64,000 nt of DNA from Candidatus Rhodoferax mariagerensis (lineage in GTDB: Bacteria > Pseudomonadota > Gammaproteobacteria > Burkholderiales > Burkholderiaceae_C): contig JADKAW010000020.1 of the NCBI GenBank assembly GCA_016719055.1, forward strand, positions 18,327 through 82,326, in the 5' to 3' direction. The position numbers and the translations under genes were made by a program. Below the pieces are notes generated by a model, which saw only the letters and a list, made by a program, of their open reading frames with translations, was not told the DNA's origin and made no database searches. Positions 1-8,005 of the stretch are shown piece after piece; position 1 is the first letter of the stretch; every line of letters starts with the position of its first letter.

Positions 1-32
1 ATTCAAACACTTTCTTGCGACGGCGAAGCATG

Positions 33-60
33 AAAAAAGGGCCATACCTGGCCCTTTTTT
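33..60. terminator. Bidirectional intrinsic terminator
   Basis: An A6 run precedes a 5-bp GGGCC/GGCCC stem with a 6-base loop, and a T6 run follows. The symmetric A-stem-T layout can end transcription in both directions. It lies about 20 bases beyond the stop of the minus-strand Bax-inhibitor gene and also serves whatever gene arrives from the left of the window. Confidence 0.8.
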
Positions 61-81
61 GTGCTCACGCGCTATTCAACG

Positions 82-777
82 TTAGTCGCGCTCGCCACCA
101 AAGATGCCAAGCAAAGCCAGCAGGCTTTGGAAGACATTGATGATGTCCAAGTACAGGGCCAGCGTGGCGCTGATGTAATTGGTTTCACCACCATCCACAA
201 TTTGCTTGAGGTCATACAGCATGTAAGCACTGAACACGCCGATAGCTGCTACCGAAATAGCCATCATGCCGGCTGTTGAGCCGACGAAGACGTTGATGAT
301 GCCACCGACCATGATGGCCACTGCACCCACAAAAAGCCACTTGCTCATGCCCGACAGATCACGCTTGATGACACTTGACAAGCTGGCCATGACAAAAAAC
401 ACACCCGCTGTGCCACCAAATGCGGTCATGATCAGATCAGGCCCATTCTTGAAACCCAACACCATGGCAATCATGCGTGACAGCATCAAACCCATGAAGA
501 AAGTGAACGCCAGCAAAACCGGCACGCCCGCGGCAGAGTTCTTGGTCTTTTCAATGGCAAACATAAAACCGAATGCGCCGCCCAAGAAAACCACCAGACC
601 CAAGCCAGAGCCTAATGACTGCGTGATACCGGTGGCAACGCCGATCCAGGCACCCAAAACAGTGGGCACCAGGCTCAGCGCTAGCAGCCAATACGTATTT
701 CGCAATACTTTATTGCGTTGCTGAACTGAAGAACCGTAGCTAAAGTCGCGCTCAATCGACTGGACGTGATCGGACAT
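82..777 (-). CDS. Bax inhibitor-1/YccA family membrane protein
   Basis: This 231-residue protein has a polar N-terminus of about 25 residues followed by six or seven hydrophobic segments that fill the rest of the chain, the layout and length of the bacterial BI-1 (TMBIM; YbhL/YccA-like) family. It should be an inner-membrane protein. Relatives are linked to calcium or proton leak and, for YccA, to FtsH modulation; which applies here is not shown. The chain ends in a short charged tail (GGERD). The gene stands alone, with a strong terminator just after the stop. Confidence 0.85.
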   Translation of the reverse strand: MSDHVQSIERDFSYGSSVQQRNKVLRNTYWLLALSLVPTVLGAWIGVATGITQSLGSGLGLVVFLGGAFGFMFAIEKTKNSAAGVPVLLAFTFFMGLMLSRMIAMVLGFKNGPDLIMTAFGGTAGVFFVMASLSSVIKRDLSGMSKWLFVGAVAIMVGGIINVFVGSTAGMMAISVAAIGVFSAYMLYDLKQIVDGGETNYISATLALYLDIINVFQSLLALLGIFGGERD

Positions 778-958
778 CGAGTTACTCCTAAGGGGTTGAT
801 GACTGAATGAAGCTGATTTTAGGGTGTTTGGTGTGATTTCAAGCCACCACGATGTCTAGACTTCCTACATTTCATGAGGTTACCGGCAATTTCAATCGGT
901 CTGAAGCGCTTGCTTCATCACGTTATGCTTGGGGTCTTACTTTTAAAGGTGGTGCATC

Positions 959-1366
959 ATGAAGTCAAAAGCATGTCTGGAATTGTCCGATGTCAAATTG
1001 ATCGCAGCGGCAGCTGAAGCCGAGGCCGTTGCGAACCAGTGGGCAGTGACGATTGCCATTGTGGACGACGGCGGGCATTTGCTGTGGCTGCAACGGCTCG
1101 ACGGTGCGGCAGCCCTTTCATCGCGTATTGCACCTGCCAAGGCGCACACCGCAGCGATGGGTCGGCGCGAAACTAAGATTTATGAGGATATCGTCAACGG
1201 TGGAAGGACCGCGTTTCTCAGTGTGCCGGGTGTCGATGGCCTGCTGGAAGGAGGCGTGCCGATTTTTAAAGATGGCCTGTGCTTAGGCGCGGTTGGCGTC
1301 AGCGGCGTTAAGTCGGCCGAAGATGTGCAAATTGCCAGGGCCGGCATTGCGGCGCTCAAGCTTTGA
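959..1366 (+). CDS. GlcG/HbpS-like (DUF336) protein
   Basis: This 135-residue protein has the GlcG/HbpS signature: an N-terminal helix rich in Ala/Glu (AAAAEAEAVANQW), then strand motifs VTIAIVDDGGHLLWLQRLDGA, and a C-terminal GAVGVSGVKSAEDVQIARAGI. Family members bind haem or cobalamin or sit beside glycolate-oxidation genes; there is no such neighbour here, so the substrate is open. The start is the ATG at 959, preceded by AAAGGTGG. No signal peptide is visible, so it is probably cytoplasmic. Confidence 0.8.
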   Translation: MKSKACLELSDVKLIAAAAEAEAVANQWAVTIAIVDDGGHLLWLQRLDGAAALSSRIAPAKAHTAAMGRRETKIYEDIVNGGRTAFLSVPGVDGLLEGGVPIFKDGLCLGAVGVSGVKSAEDVQIARAGIAALKL

Positions 1367-1400
1367 CACACTGTCCTTGGGGATTGTGGAGTAATAAGCT

Positions 1401-1640
1401 GTGCTCAAGCAGGCGCTGTTGCGTCGTGGTATCCCCACCAAGCTCGTGGTTGATATCGGCGCAGCCTACCGGCTCGGCAAGCCTGCAGGGCATCTGCGCG
1501 CGCCTGGGTAGCCGAGGGCGCTGGCATGAGCCACCACGCGTGCCTTGGCGTTGCGCATCAGGCAACAGTGCAGGTACTGTCCACTCAAAATTTCGCGTCC
1601 AAGAACAGATGTAAGCTGGGCTGGGCGCATGAGGCTCGGG
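1401..1640 (+). pseudogene. Remnant of an IS481-like DDE transposase
   Basis: From the GTG at 1401 one frame reads LKQALLRRGIPTKLVVDIGAAYR. A second frame then continues with SLQGICARLG, and a third contains TVHSKFRVQEQ. Together these resemble the middle of an integrase-core transposase (the catalytic-Asp region VDNG.xYR followed by CARLGI). The pieces lie in different frames with stops between them and no ends are recognisable, so this is a decayed fragment. It accounts for most of the 370-base gap between the DUF336 gene and the desaturase gene. Recognition is by eye and the IS family is tentative. Confidence 0.4.
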
Positions 1641-1737
1641 TTGTCCGTGGCCGTCTGAGATTTAAGTCAGTAGCGCACGGACACGGAAAGGTTGGCCCTA
1701 AAAAATACAAATACAGAGATGAACCCCGCCAGCGCCT

Positions 1738-2526
1738 TTACCGGTACGCAGAATCAGTCGTCTTCATCCACCGGTCCCAAAACATGAAGTACAGGCCGTA
1801 GTTGAAATGCCCCTGGCCATGATGGACAGCATGCGCTGTCGAGGTGTTCAGCCAACGCCCAAACCAGTGCGATGCCGTGCCAGGTGGGTAGAACTCGCGG
1901 CCACAGTGGCCATACACGTTGTATGCGGTTGAAATGGTCTGAAAGATGAGGAAAGCCATTGGATGAACCGGGATGACGAAGACGATGGCGGTCACGATCA
2001 GCGCCTCAACCACGGCTTCATTGGGGTGAAAACTGTAGGCGGCAAAGGCCGTCGGATGGACCGACTGGTGATGCACCCGGTGCACCGTGGCAAAAAGCGC
2101 CCGATGGTGCATGGCCCGGTGAATCCAGTAGAACAAGGAGTCGTGCAGGATCAGCATGACCGGGATGCTGACCCAAAACCACCAAATTGGGTAACTGGCA
2201 GCGCGGCAATACACCAGACTTCGGTCGATCAACCCAAAACCAAACAGCAGGGCGTTGACCCCACCAAAAACCATCACCGTCAGGGCGGAATAGACAAGCT
2301 CGCGGCGAACATGGCGTTGACGGTCAAACACCACTGGCGCATTGGCATGGGGTCGTCCCCAACCGCCGCTGGCCATCAGAAATACCACGCCAGCCATCAC
2401 CGCATAACGAAGCCCGTAGATCAGGATCGCCAAGGTGGCCGGCAACAAAAATTGATGGGACAGAGCTAGGGGTTGAAAATCGTCCATGAATGACTGCCAA
2501 TCGCGCTGAATCAGCTGGGTAGTCAT
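1738..2526 (-). CDS. Sterol desaturase/fatty acid hydroxylase family protein
   Basis: This 262-residue membrane protein has three or four hydrophobic segments and the histidine clusters of the di-iron membrane hydroxylases: HDSLFYWIHRAMHH, HRVHHQ, and near the C-terminus HAVHHGQGHFNYG. These bind the iron pair that inserts oxygen into lipid substrates in the inner membrane. The substrate cannot be told from sequence. The gene appears monocistronic. Length fits the family (about 250-300 residues). Confidence 0.85.
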   Translation of the reverse strand: MTTQLIQRDWQSFMDDFQPLALSHQFLLPATLAILIYGLRYAVMAGVVFLMASGGWGRPHANAPVVFDRQRHVRRELVYSALTVMVFGGVNALLFGFGLIDRSLVYCRAASYPIWWFWVSIPVMLILHDSLFYWIHRAMHHRALFATVHRVHHQSVHPTAFAAYSFHPNEAVVEALIVTAIVFVIPVHPMAFLIFQTISTAYNVYGHCGREFYPPGTASHWFGRWLNTSTAHAVHHGQGHFNYGLYFMFWDRWMKTTDSAYR

Positions 2527-2648
2527 TTTGTTGAGCTATCGAGCGCCAGTCAAGCTGAACTTGACCGTTTAACTTGTCCGTGCCGCCGGTATCGAAAACC
2601 CAAGCGCCACAGCGGACATCAACGACCGATTGAGTGCCTCGGCACCTT

Positions 2649-3122
2649 TCAGCGCTGCCAAAACCCCAGGTGCGGTGCGGTCAGCTCGTCGGCCAGCTCG
2701 GCAAACGGACCGATCACGACAATGGCTTTTTGACCGCTGGCGATTACTTGGCGGCTGGGTAGGCTAAGCGTCGGGTTGTCGGGCGAGCTACCGGTCAGCG
2801 CCAACAGGGTGTCTTCAGCCGCGCCATAGACAATCTTGCCAATGTTGGCCCAATAAATGGTGCCCGTGCACATGGCGCAGGGCTCAAAGGTGGTAACCAG
2901 AGTGCAACCCCACAAAATATCACGGCTGTAATTGAGCGATGCGCTGCGTGCCAGCGTGGCCTCAGCATGGTGCACGGTGTCGATGTTGCCCTGCTCAGCC
3001 AGCACTGTCAGCCCGTCAGGTGCCACCAAAATCGCACCAAATGGGTGCCTTCCAAGGCTGGCCGCACGCTGCGCCACCTGATTGGCCCGGCGCAAATGGT
3101 GCACCCAGATGTCGCTGTTCAT
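2649..3122 (-). CDS. Nucleoside/nucleobase deaminase
   Basis: This 157-residue zinc deaminase of the cytidine/guanine-deaminase fold has the zinc ligands in HAE (His52, catalytic Glu54) and PCAMC (Cys82, Cys85). Its length and the EPCAMCTG motif suit a stand-alone nucleobase or nucleoside deaminase better than the tRNA deaminase TadA. It is the last gene of a four-gene operon with an ABC importer, 12 bases after the permease stop. I infer that it acts on the imported compound, perhaps a pyrimidine or purine; the substrate is not proven. Confidence 0.82.
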   Translation of the reverse strand: MNSDIWVHHLRRANQVAQRAASLGRHPFGAILVAPDGLTVLAEQGNIDTVHHAEATLARSASLNYSRDILWGCTLVTTFEPCAMCTGTIYWANIGKIVYGAAEDTLLALTGSSPDNPTLSLPSRQVIASGQKAIVVIGPFAELADELTAPHLGFWQR

Positions 3123-3134
3123 GGCTGTTGGTCC

Positions 3135-3905
3135 CTAGTGGTTTTGTGAACTGCGGTGCGCCCAGCCGGTGGTGTGTTTTTCAATGGCGGAAAACAGCTC
3201 ATACATCACCATGGCCATGGCCCCCACCACCACCAGGCCGGCAAAGGCCAGGCCCATCTGCATGCTGGAGCCCGCGGAGATCAGCAGATACCCGATGCCT
3301 TCGTTGGCGGCGGTCATCTCGCTCACCGTGGTGCCGACAAACGCCAGCGTGATCGCCACCTTGAGCGAGCCGTAAAAATACGGCATCGAGCGTGGCAAGC
3401 CCACCTTGACCAGCACGTCCCAGCGCTTGGCGCCCAGCACGCGCAGCACGTCTTCCAGTTCAGGCTCCAGCGTGGCCAGGCCGGTGGCAATGTTGACCAT
3501 GATCGGGAAAAAGCTGATCAAAAACGCCGTCAGAATGGCCGGCCCGACACCAATGCCAAACCACACCACCAGAATCGGCACAAAAGCGGCTTTGGGCAGT
3601 GCGTTGAAGGCGGTCATCAGCGGGTACACCGCGGCATAGGCCAGGCGCGAGCTGCCAATCACAAAACCCAGCATCACCCCCACCACAATCGCCAGGCCAA
3701 AACCCACCATGGTGACCCAAAAGGTGCGCCAGGCATGGCCAGCAATGATGTCGCGAAATTCCCAAAACTGCGTCCAGATACGCCACGGGCTTGGAAAGAT
3801 GAATTCAGACACATCAAACGCCGCGCACAAAATTTGCCACAGCGCAATCACCACCACCAGCAAAAACCACGGTGACCAGATTTCGACCTGCTTTTGGTTC
3901 AACAT
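3135..3905 (-). CDS. ABC transporter permease (SsuC/TauC/ThiX type)
   Basis: A 256-residue inner-membrane permease of the nitrate/sulfonate/taurine/NMT1 family, with five or six hydrophobic segments. The cytoplasmic EAA loop is seen in LRVLGAKRWDVLVKVGLPRS, which couples to the ATPase encoded just upstream (stop and start about 10 bases apart). It belongs to the operon substrate-binding protein - ATPase - permease - deaminase, read leftwards from 5849. Confidence 0.88.
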   Translation of the reverse strand: MLNQKQVEIWSPWFLLVVVIALWQILCAAFDVSEFIFPSPWRIWTQFWEFRDIIAGHAWRTFWVTMVGFGLAIVVGVMLGFVIGSSRLAYAAVYPLMTAFNALPKAAFVPILVVWFGIGVGPAILTAFLISFFPIMVNIATGLATLEPELEDVLRVLGAKRWDVLVKVGLPRSMPYFYGSLKVAITLAFVGTTVSEMTAANEGIGYLLISAGSSMQMGLAFAGLVVVGAMAMVMYELFSAIEKHTTGWAHRSSQNH

Positions 3906-3914
3906 GTGCCGCCC

Positions 3915-4739
3915 CTATGGATGAATGACTGCGCCGGCTTGGCGCATGGCACCGATATGGCCGCGCAGTTCGTGCACGATGTCGGTGAACTCCTTGGTGT
4001 AGGTGATTTCCAGGTCACGCGGGCGCGGCAAATCAATTTCGCGGCGCACCACAAAACGGCCCGGGCTTTTGCTCATCACATACACCGTGTCGGCCAGAAA
4101 CACCGACTCGCGCAGGTCGTGCGTGACCAGAATCACGTTGAATTTCTGCTCGGTCCACAGGTCACGCAGAATGCACCACAACTCTTCACGGGTAAAGGCA
4201 TCGAGCGCGCCAAACGGTTCATCGAGCAACAGCATCTTGGGCTCATGAATCAGGGCACGGCAAATGCTGGCGCGCTGCTGCATGCCGCCTGACAACTGCC
4301 ACGGAAACTTGTCCTCATAGCCCGCCAGTCCGACCTTTTGCAGCAATTTGCGGGCGCGTTCCTCGTACTCTTTGCGTTTGGCCTTGAAGCTGCTGCGGTA
4401 GGGCTCGACAATCTCAAGCGGCAGCAGCACGTTATTGACCGTGGTGCGCCAGGGCAGCAGGCTGGGTGCCTGAAACGACATGCCGCTGATCTTGAGCGGC
4501 CCGGTCACCGGCTGCTGGTCAATCAGAATCTTGCCCATCGACGGCATTTTCAGGCCGGTGGTGAGCTTCATGAAGGTCGATTTGCCACAGCCTGACGGCC
4601 CCACAATGGCAATGAATTCGCCTTGGCGCACCTTCAGGTCAATGGCTTCAACGGCAAAGTGGTTTTCGGCCAGCAGCTCATCGTTGTAAGCCAGCCAGAC
4701 ATCCCGAAAGTCCACAAACCAGGGCGTCGCATCTTGCAT
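3915..4739 (-). CDS. ABC transporter ATP-binding protein (SsuB/TauB type)
   Basis: This 274-residue nucleotide-binding subunit shows Walker A (GPSGCGKST), the signature LSGGMQQR, Walker B (LLLDEPFGALD) and the switch His in VTHD. It powers import by the permease encoded next to it. The N-terminus has a longer lead-in than the minimal family (DATPWFVDFRDVWLAYNDE). The C-terminal 30 residues after the NBD are typical of nitrate/taurine ATPases. A dispersed repeat separates it from the binding-protein gene. Confidence 0.92.
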   Translation of the reverse strand: MQDATPWFVDFRDVWLAYNDELLAENHFAVEAIDLKVRQGEFIAIVGPSGCGKSTFMKLTTGLKMPSMGKILIDQQPVTGPLKISGMSFQAPSLLPWRTTVNNVLLPLEIVEPYRSSFKAKRKEYEERARKLLQKVGLAGYEDKFPWQLSGGMQQRASICRALIHEPKMLLLDEPFGALDAFTREELWCILRDLWTEQKFNVILVTHDLRESVFLADTVYVMSKSPGRFVVRREIDLPRPRDLEITYTKEFTDIVHELRGHIGAMRQAGAVIHP

Positions 4740-4752
4740 TGCTTAATCCATA

Positions 4753-4800
4753 AAATATGCTTCTAGCCCTTATAGAAAAAGCGCTGGAAGCTATTAAAAT
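4753..4800. repeat. Dispersed Comamonadaceae-type repeat, copy 1
   Basis: The segment reads TTCTAGCCCTTATAGAAAAA followed by GCGCTGGAAGCTATT. Similar words recur near 7925, 13150, 21450, 22030, 27424, 29243 and 31681. This copy lies between the binding-protein gene and the ATPase gene of one operon, where it may form a hairpin in the mRNA. Confidence 0.7.
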
Positions 4801-4820
4801 CAGAGTGATCTAGGCTGTCC

Positions 4821-5849
4821 CTATTTTTTCGGCAACACGTCCAGCTCAGCCTTGGTCGGCAAAAATGCACCATTCCAGACCACATCGGCGTTCACACGGC
4901 TTTTGGTGTTGAAGGCATCCGACACCTGACTGGCCATGAGCGACAGGCGTGGGCCATTGATCTGGCCAAAACCCTCGGCGCGGGCATTGGGGCTGTTGAT
5001 GACGGTGTCGATGGCGAGCTTGAGGCGGCGGGTTTCCAGCTCGGTATTGACAATGCCATCACGCGCTTTGACATCGGCAATAGCCGCCGTCGGGTTGGCG
5101 ATCACCAGCTTGGCACCCTTGGCAAAGGCTGACAAAAATGCCTTGACCACTGCCGGGTTGTCTTTGATCAGCTTAGGCGCGGCAATGATGACGTTGCCGT
5201 ACAGCTTGACACCGTAATCCGGATACGGCAGCACCACCACGTCGGCCGCCTTGATGCCACGGGCTTCGAGGTTCAGCAGCGAGGTAAAGGTAAAGCCGGT
5301 AATGGCATCAATGTCGCCACGCACCAGCATGGTTTCGCGCAGCGGTGGGTCCATGGCCGTCCAGGTCACGTTGGTCACCGCGTTGGCCTTGGCAAAAATC
5401 GGGAAAGCGCGCCGGCCCGCGTCAAACACCGGGGCGCCGAGCTTTTTGCCGCTTAAGTCGGCCGGGGTCTTGATGCCGGACTTTTTCAACGCCATGACCG
5501 AAGCAGGCGTGTCGTTGTAGACCATCATCACCGCCACTGGCTTGTTGGGGGCATCGGGGTTGTTGGCGTGGAATTCCATCAGCGCGGCCAGGTCAGCAAA
5601 GCCCATGTCGTAGGCACCCGAGGCCACACGCGTGACCGTGCCACCCGAGCCGTTGCCGGCATCAATCGTGACGTCGAGCTTGACGTCCTTGAAATAACCT
5701 TTGGCGGCGGGCGTCAGAAACAAGGCGCTGGGGCCTTCAAAGCGCCAGTCGAGCTGAAACTTGATGGGGGTGGTTTGTGCCTGGGCCGTGCCCAGCAGTG
5801 TGAGCGCCAAGGCAGCCACGGTTGATTTCAGGAGTTGACGTTTTTTCAT
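4821..5849 (-). CDS. ABC transporter substrate-binding protein (NMT1/THI5-like)
   Basis: A periplasmic binding protein of about 342 residues. I start it at the ATG at 5849, which opens a clean signal peptide (MKKRQLLKSTVAALALTLLG ending AQAQ) and has GAGG just upstream; an in-frame ATG at 5876 would add nine residues before the signal. The mature part begins KFQLDWRFEGPSALFLTPAAKGYF, the classic opening of NMT1/THI5 and SsuA-type proteins that bind pyrimidines, sulfonates or similar small molecules. First gene of the operon ending in a deaminase, so a pyrimidine-like ligand is plausible but inferred. Confidence 0.88.
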   Translation of the reverse strand: MKKRQLLKSTVAALALTLLGTAQAQTTPIKFQLDWRFEGPSALFLTPAAKGYFKDVKLDVTIDAGNGSGGTVTRVASGAYDMGFADLAALMEFHANNPDAPNKPVAVMMVYNDTPASVMALKKSGIKTPADLSGKKLGAPVFDAGRRAFPIFAKANAVTNVTWTAMDPPLRETMLVRGDIDAITGFTFTSLLNLEARGIKAADVVVLPYPDYGVKLYGNVIIAAPKLIKDNPAVVKAFLSAFAKGAKLVIANPTAAIADVKARDGIVNTELETRRLKLAIDTVINSPNARAEGFGQINGPRLSLMASQVSDAFNTKSRVNADVVWNGAFLPTKAELDVLPKK

Positions 5850-5975
5850 GATGCCTCGTAAGTTGGAAGAAAACATGAAAAGCTACCAAGCAAAAACAGT
5901 GCCTGATTGGGAATCACAGGCCGCTGGTAGTGCGATCAAAGTGGGGTGCTTGGCTGCCAGCCCCCACCCCACCTT

Positions 5976-6006
5976 GAATCGCACCCGGCCTACGCAGGTG
6001 CGATTC
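5976..6006. terminator. Perfect 10-bp inverted repeat after rsmD
   Basis: GAATCGCACC and GGTGCGATTC flank an 11-base loop. It sits between the stop of rsmD (minus strand, 6025) and the start of the transporter operon, so it probably ends the rsmD transcript. There is no obvious U run, so the mechanism is uncertain. Confidence 0.5.
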
Positions 6007-6024
6007 GGCGAAAAGGGATGGGCG

Positions 6025-6630
6025 TTATAACTCGCGCACCAGCAAATGGGCGTGCACGGCACCGGCTTTCAGGTGGCGGTGCAGATGCAGGCCCAGCGGC
6101 TGCAGGCGCTCGTCGGTCCAGGGCGTGGGAGCTTCCAGGTAGATGAATCCGGTGTTTTTCACCGCCAGTGCCGCCGCCGCCACCGCTGCATCAAACAGCT
6201 TCGAGTCAAATGGCGGGTCAATCAACACCAGGTCCAGGCTGGCCGGGGCTTGTTGCCTGAGCACGGCGATGCCATCACCACGCACAATCTGCACCCCGTC
6301 GGTGTTGAGCTGGCTCTGGATGCGCTTGAGCTGCACCACCAGCGCCGCATCCAACTCCACCAGCCGCACTTCGGTCGCCCCGCGCGAGGCACATTCAAAA
6401 CCCAGCACGCCGGTGCCGGCAAAGGCGTCCAGACAGTGCCAGCCTTGCAGGGCCTGGCCGAGCCAGTTGAACAAGGTTTCGCGCACCCGATCAGGCGTGG
6501 GGCGCAGACCGGGTTTATCGGCCACCGGCAGCTTGGTGCGTTTGTACAGGCCGCCGATGATGCGAACCTCGTGTGTTTGCACCAGGCGCACCCGGGCCGG
6601 CTTGCGATAGGGGGTGGAGTCGGCTTTCAT
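6025..6630 (-). CDS. rsmD: 16S rRNA (guanine966-N2)-methyltransferase RsmD
   Basis: This 201-residue Rossmann methyltransferase opens with RIIGGLYKRTKL and has RPTPDRVRETLFNWL, the SAM loop DAFAGTGVLGFE and the catalytic DPPF. All are hallmarks of RsmD, which methylates G966 of 16S rRNA in the small-subunit assembly pathway. Its ATG overlaps the TGA of the upstream peptidase gene by one base (TGATG), so the two M16 peptidase genes and rsmD are likely one operon. Confidence 0.93.
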   Translation of the reverse strand: MKADSTPYRKPARVRLVQTHEVRIIGGLYKRTKLPVADKPGLRPTPDRVRETLFNWLGQALQGWHCLDAFAGTGVLGFECASRGATEVRLVELDAALVVQLKRIQSQLNTDGVQIVRGDGIAVLRQQAPASLDLVLIDPPFDSKLFDAAVAAAALAVKNTGFIYLEAPTPWTDERLQPLGLHLHRHLKAGAVHAHLLVREL

Positions 6631-7988
6631 CAGGATCCTCCAGCGCCCAGCACCACGGTCACTAGGGTGTCAGGCTGCAGCTTGCGGGCAAAGGCGGCGC
6701 GCACATCGTCCACGCTGATTTTGTCAACCTGCTGCGTCCAGGTGTCCAGGTAGGTCAGCGGCAGCTGGTTCCAGGCCATGTTGGCCACGTTGTCGAGCAG
6801 CTTGCGGTTGCTGTCGATGCGCAGCGCAAAGCCGCCGATCAGGTTGTCCTTGGCGGCTTTCAACTCGGCCTCAGTCGGGCCGTCACGGACAAAATCAGCC
6901 AGCACCCCGCGCGACACCTGCAGCGCCTGCGCGGCCTGGTCGGGGCGGGTTTGCAGCCCGATGGTGAAGGCGCCCGCGTGTTTGCCCGGAGCAAAGTAGC
7001 TGTAGACGCTGTAGCTCAAGCCACGTTTTTCACGCACCTCGGTGGTCAGGCGCGAGACAAAACCGCCACCACCCAGAATGTAGTTGCCCACCGTCAAGGC
7101 GAAATAGTCAGGGTCGTCGCGCTTGAAGCCGGGCTGGCCGATCAACACATGGGCCTGCGCGGACTCAAAAGCAACTTGCAGCGCTTGGGGCTGGCGCAGG
7201 GCCGCCACCTCTGCCACCGCAGGCAATGGCGGGCAGCTGCTGGTGCTTTGCGGCAGCCGGGCAAACAGCTGCTGCACCAGTGTCTCGGCCTGGGTGCGGT
7301 CAAGCGCGCCTACCAGCGTGACACTGGCGCGACAGGGCAGCACCATGCGCTGGTGCAGCGCCACCATGTCGGCCACGGTGATGTGGTCAACAGTGGCTTC
7401 AGTCGCTTCAAAACCATAAGGATGGTCGCCATAAACCGCCTTGGCAAAGGCCCGGCCTGCCAGCGTGGCCGGGCGCGTGTTGGCCTCTTTGATCGAGGCT
7501 TTGAGGCTGCTTTGCTCGCGCTGCCAGATGTCTGGCGCAAACATTGGTTCAGCCAGTTGCCGCGCGGACAATGCAGCGGCCTTGCCCAGCAGGTCGGGGT
7601 AGGTCAGGGTGCGCAGCGCAAAGCTCAGGCGGTCGGTGCTGGCGCTGGCCCCAAAGCTGGCACCCAGGTCGGCCCAGGCTTCGCCCAGCGCATTTTCATC
7701 CAGGGCGCTTTCCTGGCGGGCAGCGTTGGCACGCACCCCTTTGGACAGCATGGTGGCGCTGGCGCTGGCTAGCCCGGCCTTGTCAGCCGGGTCGCGCCGA
7801 CTACCGGCGTCAAAGTCAATTTGCACATCCAGCATCGGAATGGCCGGGCTCGGCACCAGATACACCTTTACACCGCTGGGCTGTGTCCAGTGCTGCACCG
7901 CAATGCCCGCCACCGCCGAATTAATAAGAAATAGGCCTGTAGCCCAGATGCATAAAGCGCTAGCCGCTATCTTTTTTATAAATTTCAT
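6630..7988 (-). CDS. M16-family peptidase-like protein lacking the zinc motif
   Basis: A 452-residue exported protein of the M16 fold (two repeated halves; RGLSYSVYSYFAPGKHAGAF in the second). The HxxEH zinc motif, expected after the DAGSRRDPADKAGLASASA stretch, is absent, so it is probably the non-catalytic partner of the next-upstream active M16 peptidase. Such pairs are usual in proteobacteria. The signal peptide (MKFIKKIAASALCIWATG, ending AVAG) is encoded largely within a copy of the dispersed repeat, which is odd. It sits between the active M16 gene and rsmD. Confidence 0.88.
   Translation of the reverse strand: MKFIKKIAASALCIWATGLFLINSAVAGIAVQHWTQPSGVKVYLVPSPAIPMLDVQIDFDAGSRRDPADKAGLASASATMLSKGVRANAARQESALDENALGEAWADLGASFGASASTDRLSFALRTLTYPDLLGKAAALSARQLAEPMFAPDIWQREQSSLKASIKEANTRPATLAGRAFAKAVYGDHPYGFEATEATVDHITVADMVALHQRMVLPCRASVTLVGALDRTQAETLVQQLFARLPQSTSSCPPLPAVAEVAALRQPQALQVAFESAQAHVLIGQPGFKRDDPDYFALTVGNYILGGGGFVSRLTTEVREKRGLSYSVYSYFAPGKHAGAFTIGLQTRPDQAAQALQVSRGVLADFVRDGPTEAELKAAKDNLIGGFALRIDSNRKLLDNVANMAWNQLPLTYLDTWTQQVDKISVDDVRAAFARKLQPDTLVTVVLGAGGS
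7925..7985. repeat. Dispersed repeat copy 2, inside a signal-peptide coding region
   Basis: The plus strand reads AGGCCTGTAGCCCAGATGCA then TAAAGCGCTAGCCGCTATC, close to the other copies. Here it is in frame and supplies most of the signal peptide of the M16-like protein. Confidence 0.6.
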
Positions 7989-8005
7989 GAAACTGTTGAA
8001 AAAAG

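Noticed and set aside
1356..1737. Small open frames between the DUF336 and desaturase genes
   Set aside because: They disagree in frame with the transposase-like fragments and have no start signals; better explained as transposase debris.
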